Part shown: positions 46,531 to 58,885 of the stretch, piece after piece
How the letters are laid out: each line of letters opens with the position of its first letter
How positions within the stretch are numbered: the stretch's first letter is position 1
Assembly: GCA_033239125.1 (NCBI GenBank)
Contig: BSWB01000003.1
Location: forward strand, 38,145,001-38,209,000
DNA from: Fagopyrum homotropicum
Lineage: Eukaryota; Streptophyta; Magnoliopsida; Caryophyllales; Polygonaceae
Length of the DNA: 64,000 nt
Direction: 5' to 3'
Position numbers and translations under genes: made by a program
The notes under the pieces: generated by a model
What the model was told of the DNA's origin: nothing
Databases searched by the model: none
What the model saw: only the letters and a program-made list of their open reading frames with translations

Positions 46531-47777
46531 TGTTGGAGATTTGGGCTAAGTCTTCATTGTAACCGTTGAGCTTGTCTTGAGACAAGGTGCAATGAGTTGT
46601 TCACATATGTGTCACTATGGTTCGGGTTGCGGGAGGCAAGACAAGTGACCGGCACTAAGAACAACTAGTATTATAAGGGGAGTCGAATCAAAGCAAGGTG
46701 ATTCACGACAAGGTCAACTTGTGCTAGATTTTAGAAGGCCGACGTTTGGGGCTTTTTAGCCACATTTTATCGGCACACCTTTGGTTCTTAGGCCTTATAT
46801 TGGATAAAGAATATGTGGTTAAAAATTGCGAGCAATCTAAGCTCAAATGCTTAGTTAATGTCAATGTAGCAGCTAGTGAGCTTCTTAAGGAGCTACACTA
46901 GCTTGAGCTAAGATATTGAGTGTTTGAGGATCTTGGAGCTTACCCTAGCTATATTAAAGTGAATGAAGCTCATTGGAAGTGTTTGGACCAAGAAAAATAA
47001 GCTAGCTCTAAGCTAGCTACGGGGAGCGGTTTTAGGCTCCCTATGTGGGCCACAGGCCTCGGGCTTTCTAGGGCTTCAAGGCCCATCTTCCAAGTAACTT
47101 CCACGTAACTTCCATAACCGATTTTAACCTCTTTTAACTCCCCAAAACCGTGGCCCCCTATGCCTATAAAAGGGAGAGCCATTTGCACTTGATTGAACAT
47201 TCGTTTTTGCAACAATAAAGCTTTTAGTTCCATTGTATTGACATTGGATAGGCCTTCTTATAAGCTTGTTTGCAATACTCGAAAGACCAGTATAGTTCCT
47301 TTGTATTGACAAAGGATAGGCATCCATCTTAGTTTGGTTTTATATTGACAAAACCTAGGAATACCCTTTCTACAAAGTAAGACAAGTAAGTCTCTTACTT
47401 AGTCTTTGTAACGTGTAACGTTTTATCCCACTAAGGTATTTGGATATACCCGGTGTAGGGGAGAATACACTTGGAAGGAAAATTCATTTATGAATGACTC
47501 ATTATATAATCCAAGTCAATGTTTTAACATATAACAATTGGTTTTTAAGACTTGCAATTGAACTTAATTTCTATTAGAGTTTAGTCTACTTTTTGGAGAT
47601 TACAAACTCTTAGTTGGGTTTTGTCTACTCCTTTGTGGAGATTAGAATCCCTTGTTTAATAATTTATTTCACTTCAAGATAAATTATATTAATTTGATTG
47701 GCAATTGGGACAACCGTCTACTCACTTAAGTGAGACTACGGCCCTTTCGTCTAAAACCGGACACCGAAATTCCAACA
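46531..47777 (+). repeat. 3' LTR of the copia element
   Basis: 1247 bp, colinear with 40651-41903. Substitutions visible include GTTCACATA for GTTCACATG, GGTTCGGG for GGTCCGGG and ACACTAGC for ACACGGGC. Contains CCTATAAAAGGGAGAG in the promoter position. Confidence 0.9.
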
Positions 47778-48436
47778 AATTTTCGATCCTTCGATGTTGC
47801 TCTTCCTCCTTCTAACTCTCTACCGCCGTCTTCTCTACGTTCCGAACAATCCCTGACGTCGGACTCTGTCGGATCCTGTTCGGTCCGAAAAGGTATCCTT
47901 AACCCTCGTCACAACAACCTCTTTTAATAATAAAATCTAGGGTTTCATGACATATGGGCCATGGGCCAGTTTTAACGTAATCTCGGACGTGCCCGAAATA
48001 AATCTCGGCCGACATTTTGGTCGATATAACTCCCTGGAGAGAAAATCTCGGATGAATGGATAAAAATCTCGGATGACCTTGGAAAATATCGGATGACCTT
48101 TTGTGACGATATCAGAGTCCGATCTGGGGTATCAAAGTACGCTCCGGATTCGTGTTCCTAGCTTTCTTTGCTCTTTTTTATGCTCCAATGTAGTCCAATA
48201 TGTTGTACTTTTGAATCCTTGTACTTTCATGCTTCCTTTTGATCCAAATTGTGTCATATTTCCTACACTTTCAACAAAATTGTGTGTAGACCTCTATTCT
48301 CGCAAAGTATGTGAATAACAACATAATCGATGTAAATATATATTTATGCATGCAAAACAAAAGGAAATGCTATCTAAATGCATACCTAAACTAAGGTCAT
48401 AATTCATGTAATCAAAATACTCCATACTTTCCTCTT

Positions 48437-49789
48437 GCTTGTTCCCAAGCAAGGTTCAAACTTAGGATACAAGATAAAATGGATTATGAACATGCAAGCA
48501 ATAAAAACTCACAGTATTTTTGTCATGCTTCTACTCATAGATCACCCTTAGGGAATATGGCATAGCAAATAACAATCAATATATGATCAAAAGGTTATGT
48601 AGGCAATAAAAAAGGATAGTCATACTTCACATAAAATCATAGCATGCATAGCAAAATAAATTTATCAAAATCAATCATGAAAAATCCAATTTAAACCACC
48701 AAGTCAAATCACATGCTCAAAGGTCTTAAGGGCTTTCAAATAGAGACCAAGAAATGTGTTAGAGGTAGGATGTATATTGGAAATGTGGTGCAAATCCGGG
48801 AAAAGGATGGAAACTCCACAGCTGCAAATATAACTCAACATCCACCAAACAAGCATTTTCACTTATTTTTAATTTCATTTTTCTTTAATTTCACTTGAGA
48901 ACATGGATAGAGGTGCACAAAAACCAAAGCCTTGGAGATCAGCTACCCTTAGTTTTACGAGGTGCCTCAAACCTGATGAACATACTATAACTCGTTTAGG
49001 ACTATCAATCAATCAGATTTTTGCAAGACACAAACACCCAGCTATGTGAATGATGCCGAGTTACTCATCATCATGACTAATGTCCCCAAACCTATTTTGT
49101 AACACAAATTCATCACTTTCAACTTCAACTTTCACAAGCCTTTCACTTACATGCTTCCAAATTCCCAGATAGGTAAAGGGAGGCAAATATAAATATATAA
49201 GGAGCTCAAAGCATGGTCAAGAAGAAAAAAGAAAGAAATTGAATTGTCTTAATCATTTTAAAAAGATGTGTAAGAACTTATAGTGCGGTTTCAACCTTCA
49301 AATCTCAACATGATTTAGATAAAAACAAGGTACCAAACATGCATGAATTTCAAATAAAGCATTCAAATCCAAAATATGTCATAAATTATTTTAAACACAT
49401 AAAGATCATCAAATGCTAATCAACAAAAATTATCATCATTGGGATCATATCCATCCTAGAAGCACAAAATTTTCAATTTTTATGGATTTTTAAAAACATG
49501 ATGCAATGCATGAAAATAAACGTGTAAGATGAAATTCAAAGCAATGCATAGACACATAAGCAAAAGAGTATCATCGGTAGTAGTTATTACAGACATTCTC
49601 CACCCCATACTTAAAATACACATTATCCCTAATGTGAAAATAAGAAAAGAGTAAGGGTACTCACAATGTCTGACTCAAGCATAATAATAAGAAAGAAGTC
49701 CATGGTGGTCGATCATGCGTCTGGTGGAGGTGGAAATGGGAAGTAGGAGAGATCGAATGCCCACCCAAATTGTTGGCAGTACATGTCTC
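48437..49789 (-). other. 3' non-coding region of the older Athila element
   Basis: About 1.35 kb of AT-rich sequence between the env-like region and the 3' LTR, holding no convincing frame. On the minus strand it contains CTTGGGAACAAGCAAGAGG, the kind of segment that precedes the polypurine tract in Athila elements. Confidence 0.5.
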
Positions 49790-51082
49790 TCATCGTATGT
49801 GCAAGCTGATCTCAGTCCTCCTTAATGGTGTGGATGTCATCCTAAATAGCTCTAACAAACACCTCCAAAGCTCTCGTCCTTGCATCAAGACTCTTAAGCA
49901 TGCTAGGTGCTTAGATGCACCTGCTTTACCCCGAGATCCGCATTGAGGTGCCCTCATAGGCTCCTCGTTCCGTCTAGACCTTGCGTCAGCAACACTAATG
50001 CACGGGTCCTCATGCGTGTCCTCATCATCTTTTTCCTCTGCTGCTGCACTAGGACCTGTTGTATCAGTATCCGTATACATATTCTCACCCTCATCAGCAT
50101 CAATATCATCATCAGAATCACTATCTTGCATACCCTAGAAGTTCTCCTTCCAATTCCTAGGATTAGCAACCGTGTACTCAATAGTCCAAGGATTCCCCCT
50201 AGGAGCCCTATTCTCCCAAGGCATGGCGACATAAGGAGCGCTACGCCCTCGAGGAATAAGGATTGGTGAGAGATGAAGTAAAGAAGACCTAAAGGCTTAG
50301 CCTCAACGACTAAGGTACAAGTAGAGAAGTCCAATCCAATGACCTTTGCTATGTGAGTGACCAACCCACTACACAGATATCTCCCTTACTTTTATTAGCT
50401 ATCTTGCATAAGGTGTCAGTAAGCATAGTGGCGGTATCCGGCACAGAATCGGTCGGCATACACCACAAGATAAATAGTTCATCAACTTTGATTTTTTGTG
50501 GTGTCTCAGTCCTAGCAAAATCACTCTCACTAAGGATCCGGTGGGCAAGCTTAAGAGCTAAGTCGTACACTTTTCTCTCCTTGGAATCACCGGCCTGTCA
50601 GTTATCAATTATATGTTCTCCCAAAAACACCTATGTTTCATCCACATAGGAAAGGTACCTACAGTGGACTCGAGGAAACCAACAATACCATCAAACATAT
50701 CTATCGTCATGTCATAGTTCTTATTTAAGACCCTAAATTTCACCCATCTAGCTTCCGGCACATAAGTGAAAGAACGCAAAAACTCATACGTCATCTCAAC
50801 ATAAGCAGGTTCTTTTATCTCAACAAATTTCTCAAATTTGACACGCTCAATCATCAGACACAGATAATCAATAATATTCAATCATACAAAATCATTTATA
50901 TCCAAAAATCTATGAGCGACTATGCAATGCTCACAAATACGATCATACCTTGTTCGATGACGTTCCTGAATAACTGGAAGCGTTGGAGATGGAGGAGGTG
51001 GCGGAGGAGTTTGAGGATCTTGTTGGGATCCAAAGCCTTTGCTCAACACAATTGCTCGTGAAGAACGACGAAGAGGCTCCAT
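49790..51082 (-). pseudogene. Env-like (ATHILA ORF-1 type) region of the older Athila element, broken
   Basis: Minus strand from ATG 51082: MEPLRRSSRAIVLSKGFGSQ, a proline run, then HCIVAHRFLDINDFV, a TGA at 50882-50884, and in the same frame NIIDYLCLMIERVKFEKFVE, a YEFLRSFTYV segment and WVKFRVLNKNYDMTIDMFDG. After a shift near 50600 come KVYDLALKLAHRILSESDF, ELFILWCMPTDSV and CKIANKSKGDICVVG. After another shift there is an acidic tail (DSDSDDDIDADEGEN). The order HRFLD - EFLRSF - FRVxNxxYxM - AHRIL - ELFxLWxM matches the ATHILA ORF-1 family that follows pol in env-bearing Athila elements. Family assignment is from memory of the motif order. Confidence 0.65.
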
Positions 51083-51849
51083 AACAGCAAAAATATTGGA
51101 TTGTTCTTCAGTAGATCTCGGCGGAGATTCCTGCTATCAACCGAGATATTGTAGTTTTGAATCGAAATTGACGAATCTGTAAAGATTTCTTCAAATTGAT
51201 GCTCCCTCTAGCTTCCTATTGTTATTCCGATTTGTTTGTACTATACCAAATGAAATACTTGTCCCACAATCAACCAAATTGAAGCAAAGAGAAGTATGGA
51301 GAGTTTGGAACGAGATTACCCCGATTTTGCTCGATTGGATGGAATGTGGTGCAGATTAATTTCTGAAACAAGTTTGTGATGTCTTCCTCTTCAGTTTCGA
51401 TCCAAGAATGAAGCAAAATGGTTAAGGAATGAGGATTTTTAGAATTTGGGGATTTTCGGCCGACGGATGTGAGAGAGGTTATGGTTGGGGAAGAGAGAGA
51501 GCTCGTTTTCAGCTTTTATACCCTGCAGGAAATTCAAAAAAATATCGTCTGAGATTCCTGAGACCAACCGAGATTACCCCATGTTGTGTTTTCTCGGTTG
51601 AGTCGGCGTTCTCTTGGTACGATATTTTCGGGTCTCGGTCTAGATTTTTCTTCACTTTCTCTCCAATGTCTCAATGTCCCTTTTGTCTCAAAGTCCGGAT
51701 CTCAAAGCATCTTAGTCATTCATTCTTGTCGGAATATACCTAAGTCCTGCAACCAAAAACACAAAACTAAAACACACCAAAACAACTAACTATCTATCCG
51801 AAAAAACTAGGAATTACCTATGGTTGCCTTCCAAGAAGCGCTTGATTTA

Positions 51850-54800
51850 AGGTCGCTAGCTTGACCATAATCCTTATTGATCATGTAAGGTGAAGGGGAG
51901 CAATCCTCTCTACCGGAGCTTCCGGTGTATATTTCTTCAACCTTTGTCCGTTCACCTTAAAGCTTCCGCTATTCTCACCCCATACTTAAACTACACCATA
52001 GGGAAAAAGATGTTTCACAATGTAAGGTTCTATTCATCTAGATTTGAGCTAGCCTAGAAAGAGACGGAGTCTAGAGTTAAAGAGAAGGACAAGGTCTCCT
52101 TCTTTCAACTTCTTTGGGATGATATGCTTGTCATGCCACTTCTTTGTGCCCTCTTAATGAATCCTTGCATTCTAATAGGCGTTCAAATAGATTTTCTCTT
52201 GCTCGTTGATGTCTAAGAGCCATTTTCTCCAGCTTCTTTCATGTCAAAATTTAGCCACTTGACTGCGTAGTACGCCTTGTGCTCTAACTCCACTGGAAGA
52301 TGGGAAGACTTCCCATATACCAGATTAAAAGGCGTTGTACCTATGGGACTCTTGAATGTCGTCCTATATGCCCAAAGTGTGTCATCCAGCTTCATGGACC
52401 AATCCTTCCTCGTTCTAGAGACGGTTTTCTCTAGGATTCCCTTGATATCTCAACCTGTCTACTAGTCTGAGGATGGTAGGGAGTTTCTACCATGTGTGTG
52501 ACCCCATATGTCGATAGAAGTACTTCAAATTTCCGGGTGGTGAAGTGTGTCCCTCCATCACTAATGATGACTCGAGGCATCCTAAATCTTGGGAAGATCG
52601 TCCGGTTAAATAATTTCACTACCACCATGTTGTCATTAGTGGGAGAAGCAATGGCTTCCACCCATCTCGAAATGTAGTCTACCCCCAAGAGTAAGTTCCA
52701 ACAAGATGATGGAAATGATCCCATGAAGTTAACTCCCCTCCCCATACGTCAAAGATTTCCACCTCTTGGATGTTGTTGAGAGGCATCTCGTTTCTCCTCG
52801 ATATGTTTCCTGTTCTTTGACAATCATCACAAGAAACCACAAATCGTTACACGTCGTTAAATAAAGTAGGCCAGAAGAATCTGGATTGAAGTACCTTAGC
52901 ACACGTCTTGTGTGAACTAGCATGTCCACCACAAGAAAAAGAATTACAATGCCTTATGACGCTTTCCAGTTCTTCTTCAAGAATGCATCTTCTTAGCATC
53001 CCATCTGGACCTCTCTTAAAGAGAAGAGGCTCATTTCAATAGTAGTGATGTTCGTCCTTAAAGAAGTTCCTCTTTTGTGCGTAGGACAATCTTGGAGGTA
53101 TTTCATAACAAACAAGATAATTAACAATATCCACAAACCATGGTTCGTTACCTTTGGAAATCTGAAGAAGACAATCCTCTATCCAATGCAACTACTCGTT
53201 CGGATATGAGTCTTCAATGAGTAAATCGTCTTTCTCTATGGCGATGGGAGGAAGCCGGTTGAGATGATCTGCCACCGAGTTCTCGGATCCTTTCTTGTCC
53301 AAGATCTCTAGATCAAACTCTTGTAGAAGGAGGGTAAACATATTAAGCGTTGGTTTTGCATTTTTGTTGGTGAGCAAATATCGAAACGCTACGTGGTCAG
53401 TGTCGACGATGACTTTCTCTCCCACAAGGTAGGAACGAAACTTCTCAAAAGCGTAGACCAATGCCAAAAGCTCCTTTTCCGTGGTAGCGTAGTTCAGCTG
53501 AGCCTCATCTAGTGTCTTGCTAGCGTAGTAATGACATGAGTGCCTCCATCCTTCTTTTGTCCGAGTACGGCTACATCGCTAGCATTGCACATAATCTCGA
53601 ATGGTAGATTCCAATCCAGGGGTTGAATGATGGGAGTGGATATCAAAGCTTCCTTTAACCTGTTGAAACCATCTAGACATTCCTTTGAAACCTCAAAAAT
53701 CACATCCTTCATCAGTAGGTTAGTCAATGGTTTAGAAATCTTAAAAAAGTCTTTGATGAACCTTCTACAAAAACATGCGTCTCCGAGGAAACTTCTTACC
53801 CCTTTAATGGATGAAGGTGGAGGTAGCTTTTCAATAGTCTCAATCTTCACCCTATCAACCGCAATTCCACGGTTAAGATTAAATGACCTAACACAATTCC
53901 TTCACTAACCATAAAGTGACACTTCTCCGAATTTAGGACAAGATTAGTGTCCTCACATCTTTGTAACACTAGAGAAAGGTTAGTCAAGCAATTATCAAAG
54001 GATGAACCATAAATAGAAAAATCATCCATGATTACCTCCATAAACTATTCAATGTACTCGGAGAATATAACCATCACGCATCGTTGCACAATCCAAAAGG
54101 CATTCTCCTGTAAGTGAACGTACCCCAAGGGCACGTAAATGTAGTCTTCCCTTGATCATCCGGATGGATAGGGATTTAGAAGAATCCACTATATCCATCT
54201 AAGTAACAAAAGTGAAAGTGTTGTGTTAGTCTCGCAAGCATCTGATCAATGAAAGGAAGGGAGAAGTGATCATTCCTTGTTGCTATAATCAATCTCTTGT
54301 AATCAATGCACATTTGCCATCCCGCTATTGTCCGTGTAGGAATCAACTCGTTGTTCTTGTTGGTGACAACTTTCATCCCTCCTTTCTTTCGAACAACATG
54401 AACGGGACTTACCCCCTTGCTATCCAAGATCGGAAAGATAATACCTGCATCAAGCAACTTAAGCACTTCCTTCTTCACAACCTCTTTCAAGATCGGATTT
54501 AACCGTATTTGAGGTTCTCGTGAAGGTTTATGATTATCTTCCATGATAATTTTATGCATGCATAAAGAAGGCTTAATACCTACAAGATCATCAATAATAT
54601 ATCTAAAAGCTTTCATATGCAGTTTCCACTCATGCATCAGCTTGCAGAGTTCATCATCATTAAGAGTAGTGCTAACTATGACGGGATAAGTTGAGTTTGG
54701 TCCAAGAAATGCATACCTCAAGTGTTGTGGAAGAGGTTTAAACTCTAGTATAGGAGACTCTTTAATTGGAGGTTATGCACCTCTAAAGTCATCTTGTGCA

Positions 54801-55682
54801 ACTTTTGTAACTTCAGGAGAGGTATGGTCGCATCCGAGGACGCTCACATTCGACGTTGGGAGTTGTGTCGAAGACTCAGGAATCTCAATCCGCCTTAGAA
54901 AATCTCAACCGATATTAGTTACTGGAATGAGCGCTCATCTCAGTTGACCCCATACTCATCTTGACCGAGATTCCTGAGGGTGACTCGAGATTTTTCCGTC
55001 TTTTTGTGCACTTCTCAAGCTCTTCAAACGTAACCTTTGGACCCTTCTCCAATGCTTATAATCCTTGTATTTCAGCATCACAAACTGCATCTATTTCCTT
55101 CTCCATAATTCTCAAACTCAAGACCTTTTCAAGAGGGTATTTAATCAAAATCGAACTCACTAACTCCCTTGATTCCTCTTCTTCACTAATGTTGAAAACA
55201 TCATCACCTAGAGTTAGTCCTGTAACCATAGTGGACAGCATGAACTCAATGTTCTCCTCACCGATGCTGAAGGAGAGTGTGGTGTTCTTGCAATCAACCA
55301 TGCATCTCGAAGTTGTAAGGAAAGGTCTTCCAAGTCTGATCGGAACTGGATAATCTACAGAAATGTCTAGCACCACAAAAACAATTGGGATATAGAATTT
55401 ACCAAGCTCGACGGGGATATTTTCAAGGATCCCCATTGGATGTGTAATCGATCTATCCACCATATATAAAGTCATCTTGACGGGTCATGGATCTTCAAGT
55501 CCTATCTTCTTGCATAATGCAAGTGGTATGATGCTCGCACTTGCTCCTAGATCACACAATGCTTCGTAGGTGACTTCTCCCACGCCTATTGGCACACAAA
55601 AAGATCCTGGATCTCTTAGCTTTGGTGACATCTCCTCCTTCATAATTTGTATAAGTTCGGATGACCTTTTAGTCATCCTCAC
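51850..55682 (-). pseudogene. Older Athila element: protease, RT, RNase H, integrase, many lesions
   Basis: Colinear with the intact pol at 58886-62689 but split into short frames: protease 55682-55056 (PGSFCVPIGVGEVTYEALCD, LGASASIIPLALC); RT start 54721-54176 (LNPILKEVVKKEVLKLLDAG); RT core 54041-53847 (MDDFSIYGSSFDNC); RT end and RNase H 53850-53192 (FDLEILDKKGSENSVADHLN); integrase 52932-52213 (VDYISRWVEAIASPTND, PRVIISDGGTHFTTRKF, LDDTLWAYRTTFKSPIGTTP). The protease-RT linker at 54880-54990 contains degenerate CGACCGAG/ACTCGAGAT words. Orientation and spacing fit one element with gag at 55.7-57.0 kb and the env-like region at 49.8-51.1 kb. Confidence 0.85.
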
Positions 55683-55689
55683 TTCTCAA

Positions 55690-57045
55690 ACATCTTCTAG
55701 CTTCCTCTTGTTAGAGAGGATCTCCTTGAGGAATTTTCCATTGATGGGCATACCTACAATAGCACCCATAAAAGGGAGTTTAATATGTAGCTTACTCATG
55801 AACTCAAGAAACTTACCAAAGTGCTTATCCAATCGCGCTTAGCTCTTGATTGAGAGAATTGAAGTGGATATTTTTAAGCTGGAAGAGGTACGTAAATTGG
55901 TTCCTTCTCCTTCTCCTTCTCTTTCTCTATTCGTTGTGGATCTTCCTCTACCATCACTTGCTTCCCTTTGTTAACAGTTTTGGCAATGGCCCATTGATTT
56001 TTAAACCACTTATAGTTGTGATATCCTTGAATTGCCCTTTAGGATTATTCTCTGTTCTTCTTGGAAGCTTTCCTAGATCTCTAGGAGCTTCTGTCGCCTT
56101 GTTAAACACTTGATTTTCCAAGGCCTTTTGAGCCTTAGAAATATAACTAATGGTGTTCTCCAATCCAATTAACCTTCCCATCAATTATTCAAACATTGCA
56201 TCCGTTCGATCCTTGGGGGTTGATTGAATCCCAGTGAAGGTTCTTGTTGCTTCGATGGTGGACCTTGACTAGAAGAGGCGGGCGGAATGAGTGCGCCATC
56301 CGGATTCGAGTATGAAAATCCGGGATGACTATGGTTGGGACATCAATTGTTCCCTCTTTGAAAATATCTTGTTGTTGTTGAAATTCCTTGGCCCTTGATA
56401 GTTTTCTCTTCCCATGTAGTTTACATCCTGTTCTTTTTTGGTGGCAATCTAGCTTGTGTTAGCGCTTGTGTTTGAGCTTTCAACAACTCCTTCAAAGCTT
56501 TAACCTCATTGTTAAGAATATCAAGTTGAGCACTATTATTAGTAGCAAGAGTTACCTCATGGACTCCGGGTCGCCGGAGTGTATCATCAACGAGAATACT
56601 TCTCAATGACTAATTCTTGCTTCTCAACAAATTCTCATGCTTCATCTACTGGCTTTTCAATGAATGTCCCTCCGGAAAGGGATTGAAGTTTGAATTGAGT
56701 TAACTCATCCAAACCCTTGAAATAAATCTCTAGAAGCTCGATTTGAATAGCCCGTGATGAGGACAATCTAGCAAAAGGTCCTTGAACCTTTCTCATTCCT
56801 TCATCATAAAATCATTTATTTTACCTCTCAACTCCGTGGTCTTTGATGGTGGGAAGAATTTGTTGAGTAATTCCGTAGTCATCTCCTCTCAAGTGTTAAT
56901 CCTTCCGAAAGGAAGTGATTGATACCAAGCAATAGATTTATCCTTCAAGGAGAAGGAAAACCTCTCAACTTATGATTATTATTATCTAAGCGTAAAGGCA
57001 TCAATGTCTCCATAAGAATCTCGTAGTTTTGCAAGTGTTGATGTG
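55690..57045 (-). pseudogene. Older Athila element: gag, degenerate
   Basis: Minus-strand pieces: 56606-56421 (LATNNSAQLDILNNEVKALK), 56184-55954 (RLIGLENTISYISKAQKALE, TENNPKGQFKDITTISG) and a segment near 55880-55700 matching the linker before protease. Compare gag of the young element at 63-64 kb. It is truncated at 57049 by the Tekay-like LTR. Confidence 0.75.
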
Positions 57046-57049
57046 GTGA

Positions 57050-58740
57050 TGTAACACCCCGAATCCGCGGGACTCGGGATGCCACATTGGGCTAGGATCT
57101 CACAATGGATCCTGACCCTAGCCTGACAACAAGTTCACTGGACCTTACAACATGACATTGACAGATATGAAAACAAATACATAAAACTGTTAAAACTGTA
57201 CATCACAAAAGGTAAGACCACAAAGCCGAGTACAACATCACACCTCACGCAGGAGGTAACAAAAGACCAACCTCACACAGGAGGGAAAAGATAAACAAAC
57301 CCAAAAGCCCACAACCACCTATGTACGAGACGTCCTTGGCCTGCCACCCTGCTAGATCACCCAACAGCATGCCTATCCTGTAGGGCATCTACAACATGGT
57401 AATAACCATTAGCTATGCATACACATATATAGAGTAACGCATAAGCACAATCACACATAGGGAAAGATAAACATATCAACATGCTTTCACTCATTTACCC
57501 ATTTATTCATCTCAATATAATGGTCATTCACTCAAATCGTATAGATATAGTATATATGAAACTAGGTGACACGAGGACCGATACATCCTCGCCTCTGAGC
57601 CTGCTAGCCAGCCGTACTAGTATCGGTCACACAATCTGTGTACCCTATGGGAGTCGATTGCGCCCTTCCTGTAAACCGGTCTGGCCTGACATCAGAGAAC
57701 CTCCCAGACTCCACGGCGGGATGAAAGGGAAAGGTTATCACAGCGACGCAGTGGGGCAATCAATAAAACATAGGTCGGTAAATACGACATCACATGCTAT
57801 CATAGCAAACATATAAGACACACACCACTCATGCAAACACCCAATATAAGGATGGCAGCTAAGTAAGTCCTACGGACTTACCTCAACCTCGTATAAAGCT
57901 CAACCACAACTGTATCACCTCAACACTGGAGGGACAACACAACCTATAGATAAGGCATAAAGAGATGTCACATCTCTTATCAAACAAAGGGTCACACCTA
58001 GACCCAAAGGGATTCATAGGGATCATATATATCCTATAACCTCGAATAACATGCTAAACCTAAAAGCCACATCAGGACATAAATCCAACTCATGATATCA
58101 TCACCAAATAAAATCCCATAATTACCAGAATAATGTAACGAGCATAAATGGAAATTCCAATTATCCATTTTAACCAACTCAAGGTCAATTTATACTAACC
58201 CGCAATACGGAAAACGAATAAATTCATAACTTATTCGTTACTAACCCGATATACGATCCGGAAGAAGGTACGGACTCCTGGCGATACGGGGAGTAAGAGC
58301 ACGGTATGAAACCTTACATTTGACGACTTGCGGTGGTCCGTCGGTGCTCCGATAGCGGTAAACGGAAGCTTTACCAAAAAGCTAACAAACGGAAAGTAGA
58401 TTTGTACCAGGATGAAGAGAACAAGATAAGGGACTCGATGGTACAAACGGATTTGAACATGGATCACAGACGGATGATACAGGAAAGGTTGAAGATGGTC
58501 GTAAACTTTGATCTCAATTTCTCTGTATAAGTTGAAAGTGAAATGTAAATTGGTAAGGGAAAAGCATGTTGCTGCATTGTATAACACGTGTAGAGAGCTC
58601 TAAGTGTTCATCAAGGCGTCGGGCCCCGTGCTAGGCACCGCTAGCCGTCCAAGTTCCGCGTCCGTTTCACCCATAATTGATGAGGGGTTCATCATCATCA
58701 TTCATATGTCAAGCAAGGCTTCCAATGCCACTAAGGCTCT
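57050..58740 (-). mobile_element. Tekay/Del-like LTR, minus orientation
   Basis: The left edge TGTAACACCCCGAATCC (57050 on) is the complement of the LTR end seen at 15098 (GGGGTGTTACA), and the next 120 bp match the complement of 15098-14975 (CTCGGGATGC, CTAGGA, CTCACAATGG, TCCTGACC). At the right, GCCGTCCAAG (58646) and AAGGCTTCCAATGCC (58706) correspond to the complement of the 12053-12168 LTR start. The exact right boundary is uncertain and no target duplication was found. Confidence 0.6.
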
Positions 58741-58885
58741 AGCACACACACAAAGTAGACAAAACACACACAAAGAGAGAAAAATCTAAAACAAAAGCAA
58801 AACAAGAAAGGGAAAATGTTACCAATGGGTTGCCTCCCACCAAGCGCTCTTTTAAGGTCATTAGCTTGACCACACTCGGGGGCGT

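Larger units (their letters stand above)
40651..47777 (+). mobile_element. Ty1/copia retrotransposon, full length but inactive
   Basis: A 7.1-kb element with two LTRs (40651-41903 and 46531-47777) starting TGTTGGAGATTTGGGC and ending AATTCCAACA. Target duplication AATCT (40646-40650) versus AATTT (47778-47782), one mismatch. LTRs differ at a few percent of positions plus small indels, including an 8-bp loss within GGCCTCGGG repeats. Gag-pol between them is broken. It sits inside Athila LTR copy F, so it is younger than that LTR. Confidence 0.93.
40030..48414 (-). mobile_element. Athila-type LTR (copy F), split by a Ty1/copia element
   Basis: TG start on the minus strand at 48414 (TGATTACATGAATTATGACC), running to 47778, then interrupted by the copia element (40651-47777), resuming at 40650 and continuing to about 40030, where it is truncated. 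It carries ATCTCGGCCGAGAT (40282-40295) and related ATCTCGGATGA words at 48000-48100. A purine-rich tract on the minus strand (AAGAGGAAAGTATGGAG, complement of 48420-48436) precedes its start, so it is the 3' LTR of the older Athila element at 49.8-57 kb. Confidence 0.75.
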
